From Dimargaris cristalligena (taxonomy: Eukaryota; Kickxellomycota; Dimargaritomycetes; Dimargaritales; Dimargaritaceae): a stretch of 64,000 nucleotides of DNA. A program made the translations under genes and the position numbers. The DNA is taken from contig JANBQC010000001.1 in assembly GCA_027576995.1 (NCBI GenBank), forward strand, positions 141,655-205,654, read 5' to 3'. A model generated the notes under the pieces. It saw only the letters and a program-made list of their open reading frames with translations, was not told where the DNA came from and made no database searches. Shown here in pieces: positions 33,730 to 45,467 of the stretch (its first letter is position 1; every line of letters begins with the position of its first letter).

Positions 33730-34611
33730 TCGGTCCGCCCAGTTGTTTTGGGCCAGAGCCAGGCCAATTTGTGTTTCCCGTTAAATTGACCTTTCTTATG
33801 GGCCACCCTTTGTTTTTTATCCACCATTAAATGGGCATTACATTCAATAGAGCGGTGGTGTATCCGGGTGATTTGGAACATTTCGGTTCACATTTGGTTT
33901 TTTCCATTAATTGCGGGGTTGGTGATAATGGTTGAGGGCCCAGTTTGCTGAGTCCTCGGGGCTTCGAGTGGACATAGGAGGGGGGGGATATGCTGGTTGC
34001 TTTGGGTCTATTCATATAACAAACAGCGTGGCGTACGGCAACACTCCCGTCCTTCTATTGACGGACAGTATGGAGGAGGGATATATAGAAGCCACCTATT
34101 GCCAGGACATCACGTGAGAGGCGGTCCTCTTTGTTCCAGTGCTGATTGCGTCGTGGGTGCTGGAGGGACATTGGATAGTACAACTGAGGATAGTGATGAT
34201 GTATACGTTACATGTATGGCCCAGCAATATTGGAGAGAGATGCCACATTGTTTTTTTAAAACATCTAATTAAGTACACCTGCCATTGGGCGCATCGGAAA
34301 AATAGAAAGAAAAAAAAACGCGCAGCCCCATTAAATTGCAGTGCTATTTCGGTATAATAATAATGGTTTGGGGAGGTCTAGAGTAATATACTCTATACTA
34401 CACTGCCCCCCTACAGACTGCCCCGTATTATGTAGTATTCTATTCCAAGCTATTCACTTTGCAGCGACCTTCTCCTAGCCCAGTAGATTCCCCCTTGATT
34501 GCCCTTGTCCATTAGTTTTATATCACTGCTCTATTACTCTATAAACCTCCTCCCATTTGTGTACACACACACACACACACGCACACATATATATCCACAC
34601 GGTCGGTGCTC
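33730..34611. other. Intergenic region
   Basis: The 3' flank of NOL10 and promoter of RPO41 on the same strand. It ends in a CA repeat (34561-34586) and a short TA run shortly before the RPO41 start. No exon seen. Confidence 0.55.
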
Positions 34612-37600
34612 ATGTACTTTGCATTCAGCTCCGTGGCCCGGCGGGCGGTCGCTCCCGGGGCCAGGCCGCTCCGTTTCCGTCAGCGCCCATTCCATGCGAC
34701 CTTGGATCACCCCCGGTTGTTGCGCTACTCCACCCAGGGCTCGTCTCTCCTCAGCACCACGTCCCTGGGCCCCCGGGCCGCATTCCACGGGTCCCCTGCC
34801 CCTCGGCTCCAGGACACTGCAGCCCAGGCCCACCAGTCGGCTTTGCGCCTTCAGGAAGAAGACGAGCATCTTTCCACTAATTCGGATCCCGATTCGTTTG
34901 CTCCAGCCTCCCACACTGAAAACTCACCTGCTCCCGGCTCGACTTCGGCCGACATCCTCGCCGGATACAGTCCGCTTATTCTACCCTTCGAAGCCCAGGG
35001 GAAAGAGTTGGTTTTCCCCGGTTATTACACCCTGGAGAATCAGCTGGCTTTAGCCCACGCCTGCTTGGTCTCGGGCGACTATCTCCGGGCCCGGCGCATG
35101 ATCGCCGGTCTGTACCAGCTCCACCCCCGGGAAACCCAAAAGGCCGTCGATATCTCCATTCATAACACCCTGCTCAACGGCCTGATGGAGGCCCAGCCCC
35201 GCCCCCAAAACCTGGTTGCCCTCGAATGGTTCGACTCCCTCCGCAAATTCAAACTCTCCCCTACCATCGATACCTATGCCATCATGATCAAGGGCTTTTT
35301 GCGGCTGGAGGACGAGCGCGTTATCAAGGTGCTCCTGGAGGACTTGGAAAAGCGTAATTTGCAGCCCGCCAATCTACTTTATAGCCGCTATCTGCACCAG
35401 TCCGATGTGACCAAGATCATCCCGTTGGTGGTGAGCAGTCTCGGTGAAGCCACCTCTGCCACCCCCGAGATGGACCAATTCATCGAGCTTCAGCGCCGTC
35501 TCTACGCGGGCACCGCTGTCCCTGATCCCCTGGCCCCCGGCCCGGTCACCACGTCGGATACCCTGACCAACCCCATCCAATCCAGCACTACCCTGGGCGT
35601 CCAGCTGCTGCGCAGTACCCTCGCCGCCCTGAATACCGAGCAGTACAGTCTGTACGAAAAGCAGATTCGCGTCGAGCAGGAGTCCGTCGAGGCCTCTCTA
35701 ACCCAGTTCCAGGCCGCCCGGGAGTCCCGGAACGATCCCTTTGCCCAACTCAATATCACCGCCCTCAAGAGCCACATGTTGGACTGGCACACCAAAATCA
35801 CCGACCTCGTGGAGAAGGAGATTTTTCTCATTGATCGCCTGGACCCCAATGACACTGACAATGCCCAGCGCCTCCTTTACGGCCCCTTCCTCAAGGCCAT
35901 TTCCCCGCGCAAAGTCGCTCTCATCACCATCCTCGCCGTCTTTGAGGTCTACGCTATGCGGGGTGGCAACGAACCCCACCTCGACCATACCTCGGTTACC
36001 CGGGCCGTTACGAATATCACCAAAAACCTCGAAAGCGAATACAACTCCATCCAGTTTCGCAAGAAGGACAACTCCAATTTGATTCCCCGCTTTATGGCCA
36101 CGAACAGCCTACACGCCTCTGGCAAGCTGTTGAACATGGCTGTGCGGAAGGCTATGGAAAAAATCGAAGAGCTCAATCTCAAAACCGAATGGTACCCCAA
36201 GTGGCCCGAGGCCAGCCGCGCCCGGATCGGGACGCTATTGCTGTCATTTCTACTCGATACCGCCCGCCTGCCCTCCAACCGAATCGACCCCCAAACCGGC
36301 GAGGCCATCAAGCAGAACGTATCCGCCTTCTACCATTCCTATGTGTTTGAGCATGGTAACCGTATTGGCGTGATCAAGTTCTCCAAGGAGGTCCTCGAGC
36401 TCCTGAGTCGAGAGAATAGCAGCGATAAATTCAGCCCCAGCTCCCTACCCATGGTGGTGCCCCCCCGGCCCTGGCTCACCCACGAATCCGGTGGCTATCT
36501 AACCCTCAAGAGCATGGCGGTGCGGCTCAAGAACCTGCCCGATGAAATCCGCTATCTGCGCGCGGCTTCCGACGCCGGCCGCTTAAATACCATTCTGACG
36601 GGTCTCGACGTGCTGGGAACTACCCCCTGGCGTATTAACCGACCCGTCTACGAGGTGGTGCTGGAGATTTGGAACTCCGGCGAGGGTCTGGCCGACATCC
36701 CACCGGCCAAGGCCCCCCTCGAAATGCCCACCCGTCCGAGCGACTACAAGACCAACATCGACGCCCAGCGGACCTACACCCGCCAGCGTATGGAGGCGCA
36801 GCAGGCCATCGCCAACAACCACTCTTTGCGGTGCAGTGCCAATTACAAGGTAGTTATTGCCCAGGCCTTCTTGGAACACGAGTTCTTCTTCCCGCACAAT
36901 CTGGACTTCCGGGGCCGGGCCTACCCCATCCCCCCTCACCTTAACCATATGGGGGACGATTTATGCCGTGGCCTCCTGCACTTTGCCAAGGGCCAACCCC
37001 TAGGCGCCGGCGGGTTGCGCTGGCTGCGCATTCAATTGGCTAATCTGTACGGGTTCGACAAGCATTCCTTTGACGATCGGGAGCAGTTCGCCATTGACCA
37101 CATGGACGACATTCGGGACTCGGCTCTCAACCCCACCGGTGGCCAGCGGTGGTGGCTGAAGGCCGAAGACCCCTGGCAGTGCCTGGCCACCTGCTTCGAT
37201 TTGGTGGCCGCCCTCGACTCCCCCTACCCCGAAAACTACGTCAGCCACTTGCCGATTCACCAGGACGGTACCTGCAATGGTCTGCAGCACTACGCCGCCC
37301 TCGGTTGCGACCGACGGGGGGCTGAACAGGTCAATCTGCTCCCGTCGGATTCGCCCCAGGACGTGTACAGCGGGGTGCTGGAGTTGGTTCTCAAGGCCAT
37401 TGCCCGGGATTTCGAAGAGGGCCACGAGCTAGCGCTGCTGTTGAAGGGCCGGGTCAATCGGCGGGTTATTAAGCAAACCGTCATGACCAACGTCTACGGG
37501 GTCACCTTTGTCGGCGCCCGCGAGCAAATCTTCCGTCGGCTCCGGGAAGACGAAGACGTCGATCCGGAAAAGCTCTTCCGGTGTAGTAACTACCTTGTGA

Positions 37601-38691
37601 ATCTAGTCTTTGAATCCCTCGGCGAGATTTTCTACTGTGCCCGGCAGATCCAGGACTGGCTCAATGAAGCGGCGAGGCGGATATCAGCCAGTGTCGATAT
37701 CGAAATGGTTAACAATCTGGCCAGCGAGCTGGCCGCCAAGGGCATCCCATCCACCGCGGGCAAGAGCAACGCTAGTCGAACCCCGGGGGCCCTCCCCACC
37801 CGGGGTAATAAGGGCAAGGGCAAGGGCAAGAATAAAAGCCAGCAGATTCAGGAAGTCCGCGAACACATGAACTCGGTCATTTGGACCACGCCGTTGAATT
37901 TAACCGTGGTGCAGCCCTACCGGAATGTCGCTAACCGAGTGATTCAGACCTCCCTTCAGCACATGCGGATCCGAGACCCGACTCAAGCGGCCCCCGTCAA
38001 CCCTCGTAAACAGCGCACGGCGTTCCCCCCCAATTTTATCCACTCGTTGGACGCGAGCCACATGATGCTGTCGGCTATTGAATGCTACAAACAGGAACTC
38101 ACTTTTGCGTCCGTTCACGATAGTTACTGGACCCACGCCTGTAGCGTAGATCAGATGAACATTATTCTACGGGACCAGTTTATTGCCCTCCACGAGAAGC
38201 CCATCCTCGAGAACCTGCTGGAGGAATTCAAAAATCGGTACGGATCCCATATGACTATGGTGCAGCGCGAAATCAGAAAGACCTCGAAACTGAAGGCCGG
38301 TAAAGCCCCGGCTGGAGCGTCTAGCCTGCCCAGAAGGGCAGCCACTGACCCGGACCTGGATCCGTCCGGGACAACCCCGCACTCGCTGGAAGCAGTGGGG
38401 GATGACGTACTAGGCGTCGATGGAGACGACCCCGAGGCCTTAATGGGCGACGATGGGTTCGATTGTGGCGCCTCGTCGTCCGAAATGGTCGTCAAGGAAG
38501 CTAGTCCCGAGGATATCGAGTCCTTCCTCCGGGATGCCCTGGATACCAATACGCAGGGCGCTAGCCAAGGCGCCCCGAAAAAGGGCCGCTCGAAGCCCCT
38601 CGAATTTGTTCCCATTGAATTCCCCCCACTTCCGGTGAAGGGCGACTTTGACATTGCCGAAGTTGCCAAAAGCAAGTACTTCTTCCACTGA
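34612..38691 (+). CDS. RPO41: Mitochondrial DNA-directed RNA polymerase (Rpo41, T7-like)
   Basis: Single exon of 1,359 residues from the first ATG. The Arg-rich, acid-poor leader (SSVARRAVAPGARPLRFRQR) fits a mitochondrial presequence. A PPR-like N-terminal region follows (TYAIMIKGFLRLED). The catalytic part has the phage-type motifs: HNLDFRGRAYPIPPHLNHMG, motif A HQDGTCNGLQHYAALG with catalytic D885, motif B RRVIKQTVMTNVYG with K954 and Y962, and motif C ASVHDSYWTH with D1170. It ends in the family-typical KSKYFFH. The product transcribes mitochondrial DNA with an Mtf1/TFB2M-type partner. Odd points are a Gly/Lys-rich low-complexity insert (about 1043-1082, positions 37738-37857) between motifs B and C, and an acidic insert before the C-terminus. 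The same-strand upstream neighbour is NOL10. Confidence 0.96.
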   Translation: MYFAFSSVARRAVAPGARPLRFRQRPFHATLDHPRLLRYSTQGSSLLSTTSLGPRAAFHGSPAPRLQDTAAQAHQSALRLQEEDEHLSTNSDPDSFAPASHTENSPAPGSTSADILAGYSPLILPFEAQGKELVFPGYYTLENQLALAHACLVSGDYLRARRMIAGLYQLHPRETQKAVDISIHNTLLNGLMEAQPRPQNLVALEWFDSLRKFKLSPTIDTYAIMIKGFLRLEDERVIKVLLEDLEKRNLQPANLLYSRYLHQSDVTKIIPLVVSSLGEATSATPEMDQFIELQRRLYAGTAVPDPLAPGPVTTSDTLTNPIQSSTTLGVQLLRSTLAALNTEQYSLYEKQIRVEQESVEASLTQFQAARESRNDPFAQLNITALKSHMLDWHTKITDLVEKEIFLIDRLDPNDTDNAQRLLYGPFLKAISPRKVALITILAVFEVYAMRGGNEPHLDHTSVTRAVTNITKNLESEYNSIQFRKKDNSNLIPRFMATNSLHASGKLLNMAVRKAMEKIEELNLKTEWYPKWPEASRARIGTLLLSFLLDTARLPSNRIDPQTGEAIKQNVSAFYHSYVFEHGNRIGVIKFSKEVLELLSRENSSDKFSPSSLPMVVPPRPWLTHESGGYLTLKSMAVRLKNLPDEIRYLRAASDAGRLNTILTGLDVLGTTPWRINRPVYEVVLEIWNSGEGLADIPPAKAPLEMPTRPSDYKTNIDAQRTYTRQRMEAQQAIANNHSLRCSANYKVVIAQAFLEHEFFFPHNLDFRGRAYPIPPHLNHMGDDLCRGLLHFAKGQPLGAGGLRWLRIQLANLYGFDKHSFDDREQFAIDHMDDIRDSALNPTGGQRWWLKAEDPWQCLATCFDLVAALDSPYPENYVSHLPIHQDGTCNGLQHYAALGCDRRGAEQVNLLPSDSPQDVYSGVLELVLKAIARDFEEGHELALLLKGRVNRRVIKQTVMTNVYGVTFVGAREQIFRRLREDEDVDPEKLFRCSNYLVNLVFESLGEIFYCARQIQDWLNEAARRISASVDIEMVNNLASELAAKGIPSTAGKSNASRTPGALPTRGNKGKGKGKNKSQQIQEVREHMNSVIWTTPLNLTVVQPYRNVANRVIQTSLQHMRIRDPTQAAPVNPRKQRTAFPPNFIHSLDASHMMLSAIECYKQELTFASVHDSYWTHACSVDQMNIILRDQFIALHEKPILENLLEEFKNRYGSHMTMVQREIRKTSKLKAGKAPAGASSLPRRAATDPDLDPSGTTPHSLEAVGDDVLGVDGDDPEALMGDDGFDCGASSSEMVVKEASPEDIESFLRDALDTNTQGASQGAPKKGRSKPLEFVPIEFPPLPVKGDFDIAEVAKSKYFFH

Positions 38692-39717
38692 AGCCACTTT
38701 TACTGGAATGGCTCGAAAAGGAGGTCAAGGGAGGCCGTGGGCTTCCCCTTAATTTTCCGGTTTTTAATGCGTTCAGTGATTTTCTGCGAACGACCCTAGA
38801 CGGCCCTCGGCCCTTTGGTGACCCTGTATTTCTTACACTACTATTCCTTGATTGTCGTTGGTTTTTGCGGCTGTATTTGGTCATTTTGGTCATCTGTGTC
38901 CATTTACTCATAAACGTTAATCCAATCCATTGGCGGACCTAGGTATTGCTGTGGTTAGCTGTTGTTGTCTGGTCGGTATTCAGAGCGGGCCCAAACTCAG
39001 CTGTTGTACTTGAATCCGAGTGGCTGGAGTATGATCCAGGGCCAGGGAGTATGGGGGTGTAAAGGGAAGCAATGGTTAACACAAATTTTTATTAGGGTGA
39101 AAAGTAGGAGGCAACGACAGGGGTTAGCATACCCATTGGTTATTCGTAGAGACGGAGGCCGTTCCGGATGAACCCTGAGATATGTGATATTTTGATTAAT
39201 CGGCTAGTCGTGGGGCCCAGTAGCCCCCGGAACGCGCGACATTTATATTTTACAGAAGGCCAGGGCTGGCCCCTACCCCACTATCTTGGATAAATGACGT
39301 GGTTGGAGGAAGAACTCGCGGCCAACCCGATGGTACTTCACCCTACGCCTGCGAAGAGAATAGAACCACTTGGCTCATCTCCACTGATTTTATCTTGTCC
39401 CAGGGGATGGTTAGCCCCTCTATTTACCATTCCCCGTCCGCCCCAGCATAGGCCAGATGGATGCAGTTCTTGGGTTCGAGGTGGTTTTTATTTATATTTG
39501 ATCTTGGAAGGTAAGCGGCGGAGTCGGCTTCCTCCGTTTGCCCAGTAAACGGTTCAGGTGATGGAGGTGGAGGTAGTGGACGAGTAATTTTTTTCATAAA
39601 CCCTTAATATCTCCCACCCAACTGGCATGGGGGGGCCGGCTTTTCTTATGAAAGAAAGAGACCTACTGGGTAATATGCAAATGCTGTTGGTGTCTACTGT
39701 CTAGTGGAGGGAGGGGA
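38692..39717. other. Convergent intergenic region
   Basis: Lies between RPO41 and SER1 3' ends. An 84-codon frame at 39294-39548 has no family resemblance and is not called. Nothing else seen. Confidence 0.5.
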
Positions 39718-40893
39718 TTACTGCGAACCCAGGTGCTCCGCCTCAAACTCAGTCATGTAGTCCACCAAAGTCCGTACGGACTCAAGAGGCAGGGCGTTAT
39801 ATAGCGATACACGAATGCCACCCACCGAGCGATGCCCTTTGAGCTGGAGCATGCCAAGGGCCTGGGCGCCCTTGAGAAAGGTCTCCTCCAGGTCGGGCTG
39901 AGTCAGATTGATTACCACATTCATGCGAGAGCGGTAGGGCTCGGCCACGGGACAGAGATAGAGGCGGGAGCGGGCCAGAGCGGTGTTCAATAGAGCGCAT
40001 TTAGCCCGGCTTTGCTCGGCCATGCCGGCTACGCCACCCTGTTCCTGGATCCAGTCGTAGACGAGGCCGCACATGTAGATGGCAAAGGTCGGCGGGGTGT
40101 TGTATAAGGAGTTGTTCGCCTGGGCGACCTGATAGTCGAGCATAATGGGGAACGGAGTAAAGGTGCTGGGGTCGGCGTGGGCTAGGAGGTCGTTTCGGAT
40201 AACGACGAACGTAACCCCGGCCGGACCCATGTTCTTCTGGGCCCCGGCATAGACAATGCCAAATTTGGAGACGTCCACGGGACGGGACATGATATTAGAC
40301 GACATGTCACAGACCAGGATGGTGTCGGGGTGAACCGTGGGCACGTGGTCCCACTCGACGCCATGCACGGTTTCATTGTCGCAGTAGTAGACATAGGCGG
40401 CGTCACGGCCGTCGGGGCCACTAAACTGCCACTCGGAGCGCGGGGGAATGCCGGTGTAGGTGTGGTGAGTCGCGGCGGATTTGGCGGCGTCAAACACAAT
40501 GTTGACGGAGGCACCTAGGTGGGCGGCTTCCTGGGCGGCTTTTTTGGACCAGGTGCCGGTGACGAGGTAATCAACGGGGATAGGCGAGGCGCCGGGTGGG
40601 AAGCGCTCGCGGATCACGCGGGCGGCCATGAGATTGTACCACACAGCGGCGAACTGAGTGGTTGCGCCACCCTGCAGAAAGAGGATGCTGTAGTTGTCTG
40701 GGATGGCGAGCAGGGCGCGGGCATTGGCCTCGGCCTGGCGAATGGTGCGGTCGAAGGGGGCTGAGCGATGCGACACCTCTAGAATGGACATGCCCGTGTC
40801 GGCAAAGTTGAGAAACTCGTGCTGGGCGCGGGCCAGAACGGAGGCGGGCAGCACGCTGGGGCCAGCGCCGAAGTTGTGGACGGATTGCGACAT
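39718..40893 (-). CDS. SER1: Phosphoserine aminotransferase
   Basis: Single exon of 391 residues, the usual length. It begins with the class V aminotransferase signature NFGAGPSVLPASVL and has GMSILEVSHRS, LFLQGGATTQFAAV and the PLP-binding YAGAQKNMGPAG with K220. VVIRNDLL and the C-terminal GHRSVGGIRVSLYNA are also typical of SerC/PSAT. It converts 3-phosphohydroxypyruvate and glutamate to O-phosphoserine and 2-oxoglutarate, the second step of serine synthesis in the cytosol, and needs pyridoxal phosphate. Its start faces the acyl-CoA synthetase gene across 871 bp. Confidence 0.96.
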   Translation of the reverse strand: MSQSVHNFGAGPSVLPASVLARAQHEFLNFADTGMSILEVSHRSAPFDRTIRQAEANARALLAIPDNYSILFLQGGATTQFAAVWYNLMAARVIRERFPPGASPIPVDYLVTGTWSKKAAQEAAHLGASVNIVFDAAKSAATHHTYTGIPPRSEWQFSGPDGRDAAYVYYCDNETVHGVEWDHVPTVHPDTILVCDMSSNIMSRPVDVSKFGIVYAGAQKNMGPAGVTFVVIRNDLLAHADPSTFTPFPIMLDYQVAQANNSLYNTPPTFAIYMCGLVYDWIQEQGGVAGMAEQSRAKCALLNTALARSRLYLCPVAEPYRSRMNVVINLTQPDLEETFLKGAQALGMLQLKGHRSVGGIRVSLYNALPLESVRTLVDYMTEFEAEHLGSQ

Positions 40894-41764
40894 GGGGGAA
40901 TGGACGACGGGCCGACGTGAGGAAGAATATGCAATGAGCAGTGGGAAAGAATAGAACGAGCAAGCGAGCGGGTGGTTGGTAGGGAGAAAGGGGGGGGGGG
41001 GGTTCCAGATATTACAGCGCTGGTTTCAATTCAGGGGTTAGGGCTAGAGAGTCTACAAATGTGTGTCATTAATATTGGCAACCAGCTGTGCTCTATATTT
41101 GGTAATACCCTCTCTTCCCTTCACCTCTTAAGAACAGTAGTAGTGCACCCCCTTTTTTTTCTCGGTAGCCCAAACGGACCAATATTGGGGCTGGCTACAT
41201 TTGGCCAGGGCCACTTTCGATGTTAGTAGTATAGCCAATCGCTGCGGTTGTCCCCCCGGTACTACTTACTCTATTATAATCACTTTGGATATATAATACA
41301 TAACCCCAGCGCTCCGCTGATGCGGTTCTAGCTAATTAACCAACTGGCCAACTAACCAACCAATAATTCAAATTAGTTGCACCTGATCAGCGCTGGCGGG
41401 CGGTGTAAGTGGTCAGCGACTCTGATTGGGACTAAGGGCCGACTAACGCAAGTCACACGGTACATTAGTGTTGACGAAGGGAGTTTCCTCGGGCTCAAGG
41501 AATGTCAACGACGGCGCAGACGGAGCCATGTGAAAACCACCCAGATAGGGCAATCCCCGCTAATAATAATGGGCAGAGTGAGGGCCGCACATGAAAGAAG
41601 CGCACCCAACCTTGGCTGTATGCGCTTATCCTCTGGCACATATACCCCGCCCAGTCCCGAAACCCTCGGCCTTATATATGGAACTGCCCGGCCACATTGC
41701 TTACTTATTCCCTGTTCCCTCCCCCTTTGCTCCATAACTCCCCCTTCTACTCATTTCGCTAGCT
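40894..41764. promoter_or_regulatory. Divergent promoter region (SER1 / acyl-CoA synthetase)
   Basis: Lies between divergent start codons. A homopolymeric G run is at 40991-41002, and a TATATA element lies at 41673-41678, about 90 bp before the acyl-CoA synthetase ATG. No exon seen. Confidence 0.5.
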
Positions 41765-44465
41765 ATGGTGCCCCCGAAAACCTCTGCTCATCGCGTCACC
41801 AACTCGGCCACCCCCGGTCATTCCGGTAAGTTGGCCCCTCCTTGACTCGGCAAGGAAGCAGCCGTGCTGTCCTACTGTCCCTCTGCTCAAGGCAGTACTT
41901 CCTCTATTTCTCAACCGACGGCAAAATCGGTTGGGCCTATAGTAGTCCCTGCCGGCTATATGGCCCACAGGCACACTCCCCCGCTGCTCTATTATTAATC
42001 ACTGCCATCTAACCCGAACCCACTGATCGTATTTTTGTCTTCGCTCGTTTCCTTGCCATCCCTTTGGTCGATTATAGTGGTGCTGCGCGACCCGGTGGTT
42101 GGCGATGGCCCCTTGCCCACTTCTGGACGTCCGGACTGTCGCACTGTTTACGAGACCTTTCAATTTGGTAAGAGCGCCTTTTTTTTTAGCGTGCATATGT
42201 CTGTGCGAGTATGTAGGTCTGTCCTGGACTGCATTAGCCCTGCATAAAAGAGCCCGCGCGGGAGGAGGGCGAGGGTCAAGTCAACCTGGGGCAAATACTA
42301 GATCTGCCGAAAAGGGGTGTATGCGGGTGGGTTCTATTTCTCGCACCATCCCCGGCGGTTGTGAATTTAGACCGTAGTAGTGGGCTGATCGCCCTGACTG
42401 AACAACGGTGAGCCACTATATTCAGTATCACCCCATTCTCGTTTAGCCTTGCACCCTCTAACTCTATTACTTCTTGCTATACCGCCACACTCCCCTCTTG
42501 GCCCATGGAACAGCCGCCAAAACCAACCCTGACCTGCCCTACTTGGGCCACCGACTGTACAACTCCCAGGAGGGACGGTTCGTGGACCAGTACGTCTGGC
42601 AAACCTACGCCCAGATTGCCCAGCGCACCAATGACTTTGGTGCTGGTCTAGCCCATCTGTGGGAAGCTTACACGTCGCGCAGTGTGGCCACACACACCAC
42701 CCAGGCGCCCATTGGAATCTATGCTCTCAACCGGCCCGAATGGACCATTACCGAACTGGGTGCCTTTAATTACCGGATGTTCTCCGTGGCTCTGTACGAA
42801 ACCCTCGGCCCTCAGGCCGTGGAGTTTGTGCTCAACCACTCGGAGATTGGCATCATGGCTTGCAGTATCGACAAAGTATCCCTGCTGCTCGAACTAGCCG
42901 ACCGGGTGCCGTCGCTCAAGGTCATTGTCTCCATGGATAGCCTGGATGGCCACTGCACTCCCCTCCGCCCCGATATGTCTGTGAATTCCGGAAATGTCCT
43001 TAAGCAGTGGGCCGCGGCCAAAGATATCCATTTGTGCGATTTTGGCCAGGTGGAACAGCTGGGCCGGGATCACCCTCGGCCGCACGACCCCCCTACGCCC
43101 GACGACCTGTGCACCATTTGCTATACCTCCGGCACCACCGGCGACCCCAAGGGCGCCATGCTTAGCCACCGCAACTTTAATTCGGCTGCCTGGGCCGCCA
43201 CCCTCTGCGGGTTAGTCGATAAGAATGGGCACCGCTTCGAGCGCGAGGAGGCCGTTCTCATCTCCTACTTGCCCTTGGCCCACTGCTACGAACGGGCCAC
43301 CGAATACCAGTGCATCACGGTTGGCGGGTCCATTGGTTTCTTCTCCGGCTCCCTCGACCGTCTTATGGAGGACTTTGCCATTCTTCGTCCCACCGTGTTC
43401 CCGTCGGTGCCCCGCCTCTTGAACCGCATCTACGACCGGATAGTGGCCTCGACTATCAACGCCCCCGGTCTAACCGGCGTAGTGGCCCGCCGGGCCGTGG
43501 CCGCTAAAATGGCCAACTACAAGGCGGGGCTGGGGACCACTCACGCCTTCTGGGACCGGATTCTCTTCAACAAGATCCGTGGCCTTCTGGGGGGCCGGCT
43601 TCTCCTGGTGGTATCAGGCAGCGCGCCCCTCGACCCGGACGTACTCGATTTCCTGCGCATCGCCTTTTGCTGTGAGGTTCGGGAGGGGTACGGTCAAACT
43701 GAAACGTCCGCGCTTACCTCGATCACTCGCGAGGCCGAGGTCCGCTCCGGCCACGTCGGAGTACCGTTCCCGTGCGCCGAAGTGCGTCTCAAGGACGTCC
43801 CTGACATGAGTTACTTTGCCACGGACCGCCCCGGGTCCCGTGGCGAGATTTGCATCCGCGGAAACAACGTCTTTGTAGGTTACTACAAGGACCCCGAGAA
43901 GACCCGCGAGGCCCTGGATGAAGAGGGCTGGGTGAGCAGCGGGGACATTGGCCTCCTCCTGGATGACGGGTCCATTAAGATTATTGACCGCAAAAAGAAT
44001 ATTTTCAAGCTAGCCCAGGGTGAGTACATTGCCCCCGAGAAAATTGAGAATGTGTACGCCCAGCACAATCTGGTGCAGCAGGCCTATGTGCACGGGGACT
44101 CGTTGCAATCCCAGCTGGTGGCCGTGGTGGTCCCTGACCCAGAAACTTTTATTCCCTGGGCCGGGCAGCAAATCGGCGCCAAAGTGACACTGGCCTCCCT
44201 GGCCAATCTGGCCCAGGATCCGCGAGTGGTGCAAAAACTACTGGACGATCTCACCAAGGCCGGCAAACGGGCCGGGCTACATGGATTCGAGCTGTGCAAG
44301 GCCATCCACCTTGAGGTGGATCCATTCTCCATTGAAAATAACCTGCTCACCCCAACCCTCAAGCTGAAACGCCAGGACGCCCAAAAGAAGTACACTGAGC
44401 AGATTGCCACCATGTACACTCGTCTGAACCAGGCCGTGGCCAATGCCCCAGTGGCCAAGCTTTAA
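41765..44465 (+). CDS. Long-chain fatty acyl-CoA synthetase, putative peroxisomal
   Basis: Three exons, 41765-41825, 42078-42167 and 42514-44465, give 700 residues. The phase-1 junctions produce TVYETFQF followed by AAKTNPDLPYLGHR, as in the family. AMP-binding enzyme motifs are complete: the P-loop YTSGTTGDPKGAMLSHRN (from about residue 254), the YGQTETSA motif, DEEGWVSSGDIG, and the linker DRKKNIFKLAQGEYIAPEKIE of long-chain (Faa/ACSL) enzymes. It activates fatty acids to acyl-CoA with ATP. The C-terminal tripeptide is AKL, which fits the peroxisomal PTS1 pattern. This suggests a Faa2/Lcf2-like role in feeding beta-oxidation; the location is inferred. There is no N-terminal membrane anchor. 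An in-frame CTG/TTG stretch before 42514 is intron sequence. Confidence 0.93.
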
Positions 44466-45467
44466 TTGCACTCTGGGTATCCCCGTCAGTAGGCGGCTAA
44501 GGCCAATTCTATTGGTGCTTATCACCATGGGTATACGTGTGTGCCTACAATGTATCCCTGTGTTTATTTTCATTTATATATTACATAGTCGCGGACGCTA
44601 ATGGCCATTTGGTCCACCATTTTCCCCAATCGATTAGGGGGACTTTTTGATTTGACCATTTTTGTATAAACATTTTAATCGAACTAAATCGACCAGGTGT
44701 ATCCGGGGGATTGATTAGCCCAACAAGTTGAGCGGCCTTGCGACAGGGCGCCCGTTAGCTTTATAATAGAGGGGGAGAAGAAATCGGACAGCTTATTGGC
44801 TGCCAATACAGCGGTTCAGCGAGACTGTCGTTGCTCTGGTTATAGGCTATTATTCGGGTCCATGAAAGGTATTGATAATAGCGTGGTCCTATATCAAGTT
44901 AAAGGGCGTGATAAAGGGCCAGCGGGGCTAGTAAGTATGGGGCGGGGCACTATGTGAAACTGGGCCATTTGGCCCAAGCAGCGCTGTCTGGTTACGCCGG
45001 TCAATAAAGTCTTGCTCTATCCCTACCACACCTATTTCGAAAGCGGGTCTGGCCTATCGGGTTAAATTGTATTGCCTACTCTACCCCAGCACTCCGTCGG
45101 TTAGTGTTACTCTACCGAAGAACGTTATTTAATCCTATGTATAGGTAATTAGACCCTAATTAATATTATGCCACCAGTGTCTGCCCACGAGGCGATAGTT
45201 TCCCGCTCTTTATAGCCATCTGATTAACTCCCCCGGTCCAAGGCCCTTGGGAGGCTCGGGTACTGACGTATCCAAGCACTATTTCGTGTAATTTACTATT
45301 GGTTGACTTGACTTGTCTTTGAGGATTACTCAATCTACGCACAGGAAAACTACTATTATTAAATACACGGTTCATGGTTACACGAGTTTAAAGGCGAGAG
45401 CAGGGAGTTGGTAGAAAAGGGAGGTGGTGGTGACCATTGGAGTAGTAACGCACCGGTTGGTCTGTAC
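44466..45467. other. Convergent intergenic region
   Basis: Lies between the acyl-CoA synthetase gene and the Met/Gln-rich gene. AT-rich, no supported exon, RNA gene or repeat. Confidence 0.55.

Noticed and set aside
39294..39548. 84-codon plus-strand frame between RPO41 and SER1
   Set aside because: Lies in a convergent gap, unremarkable composition, no recognisable motif.
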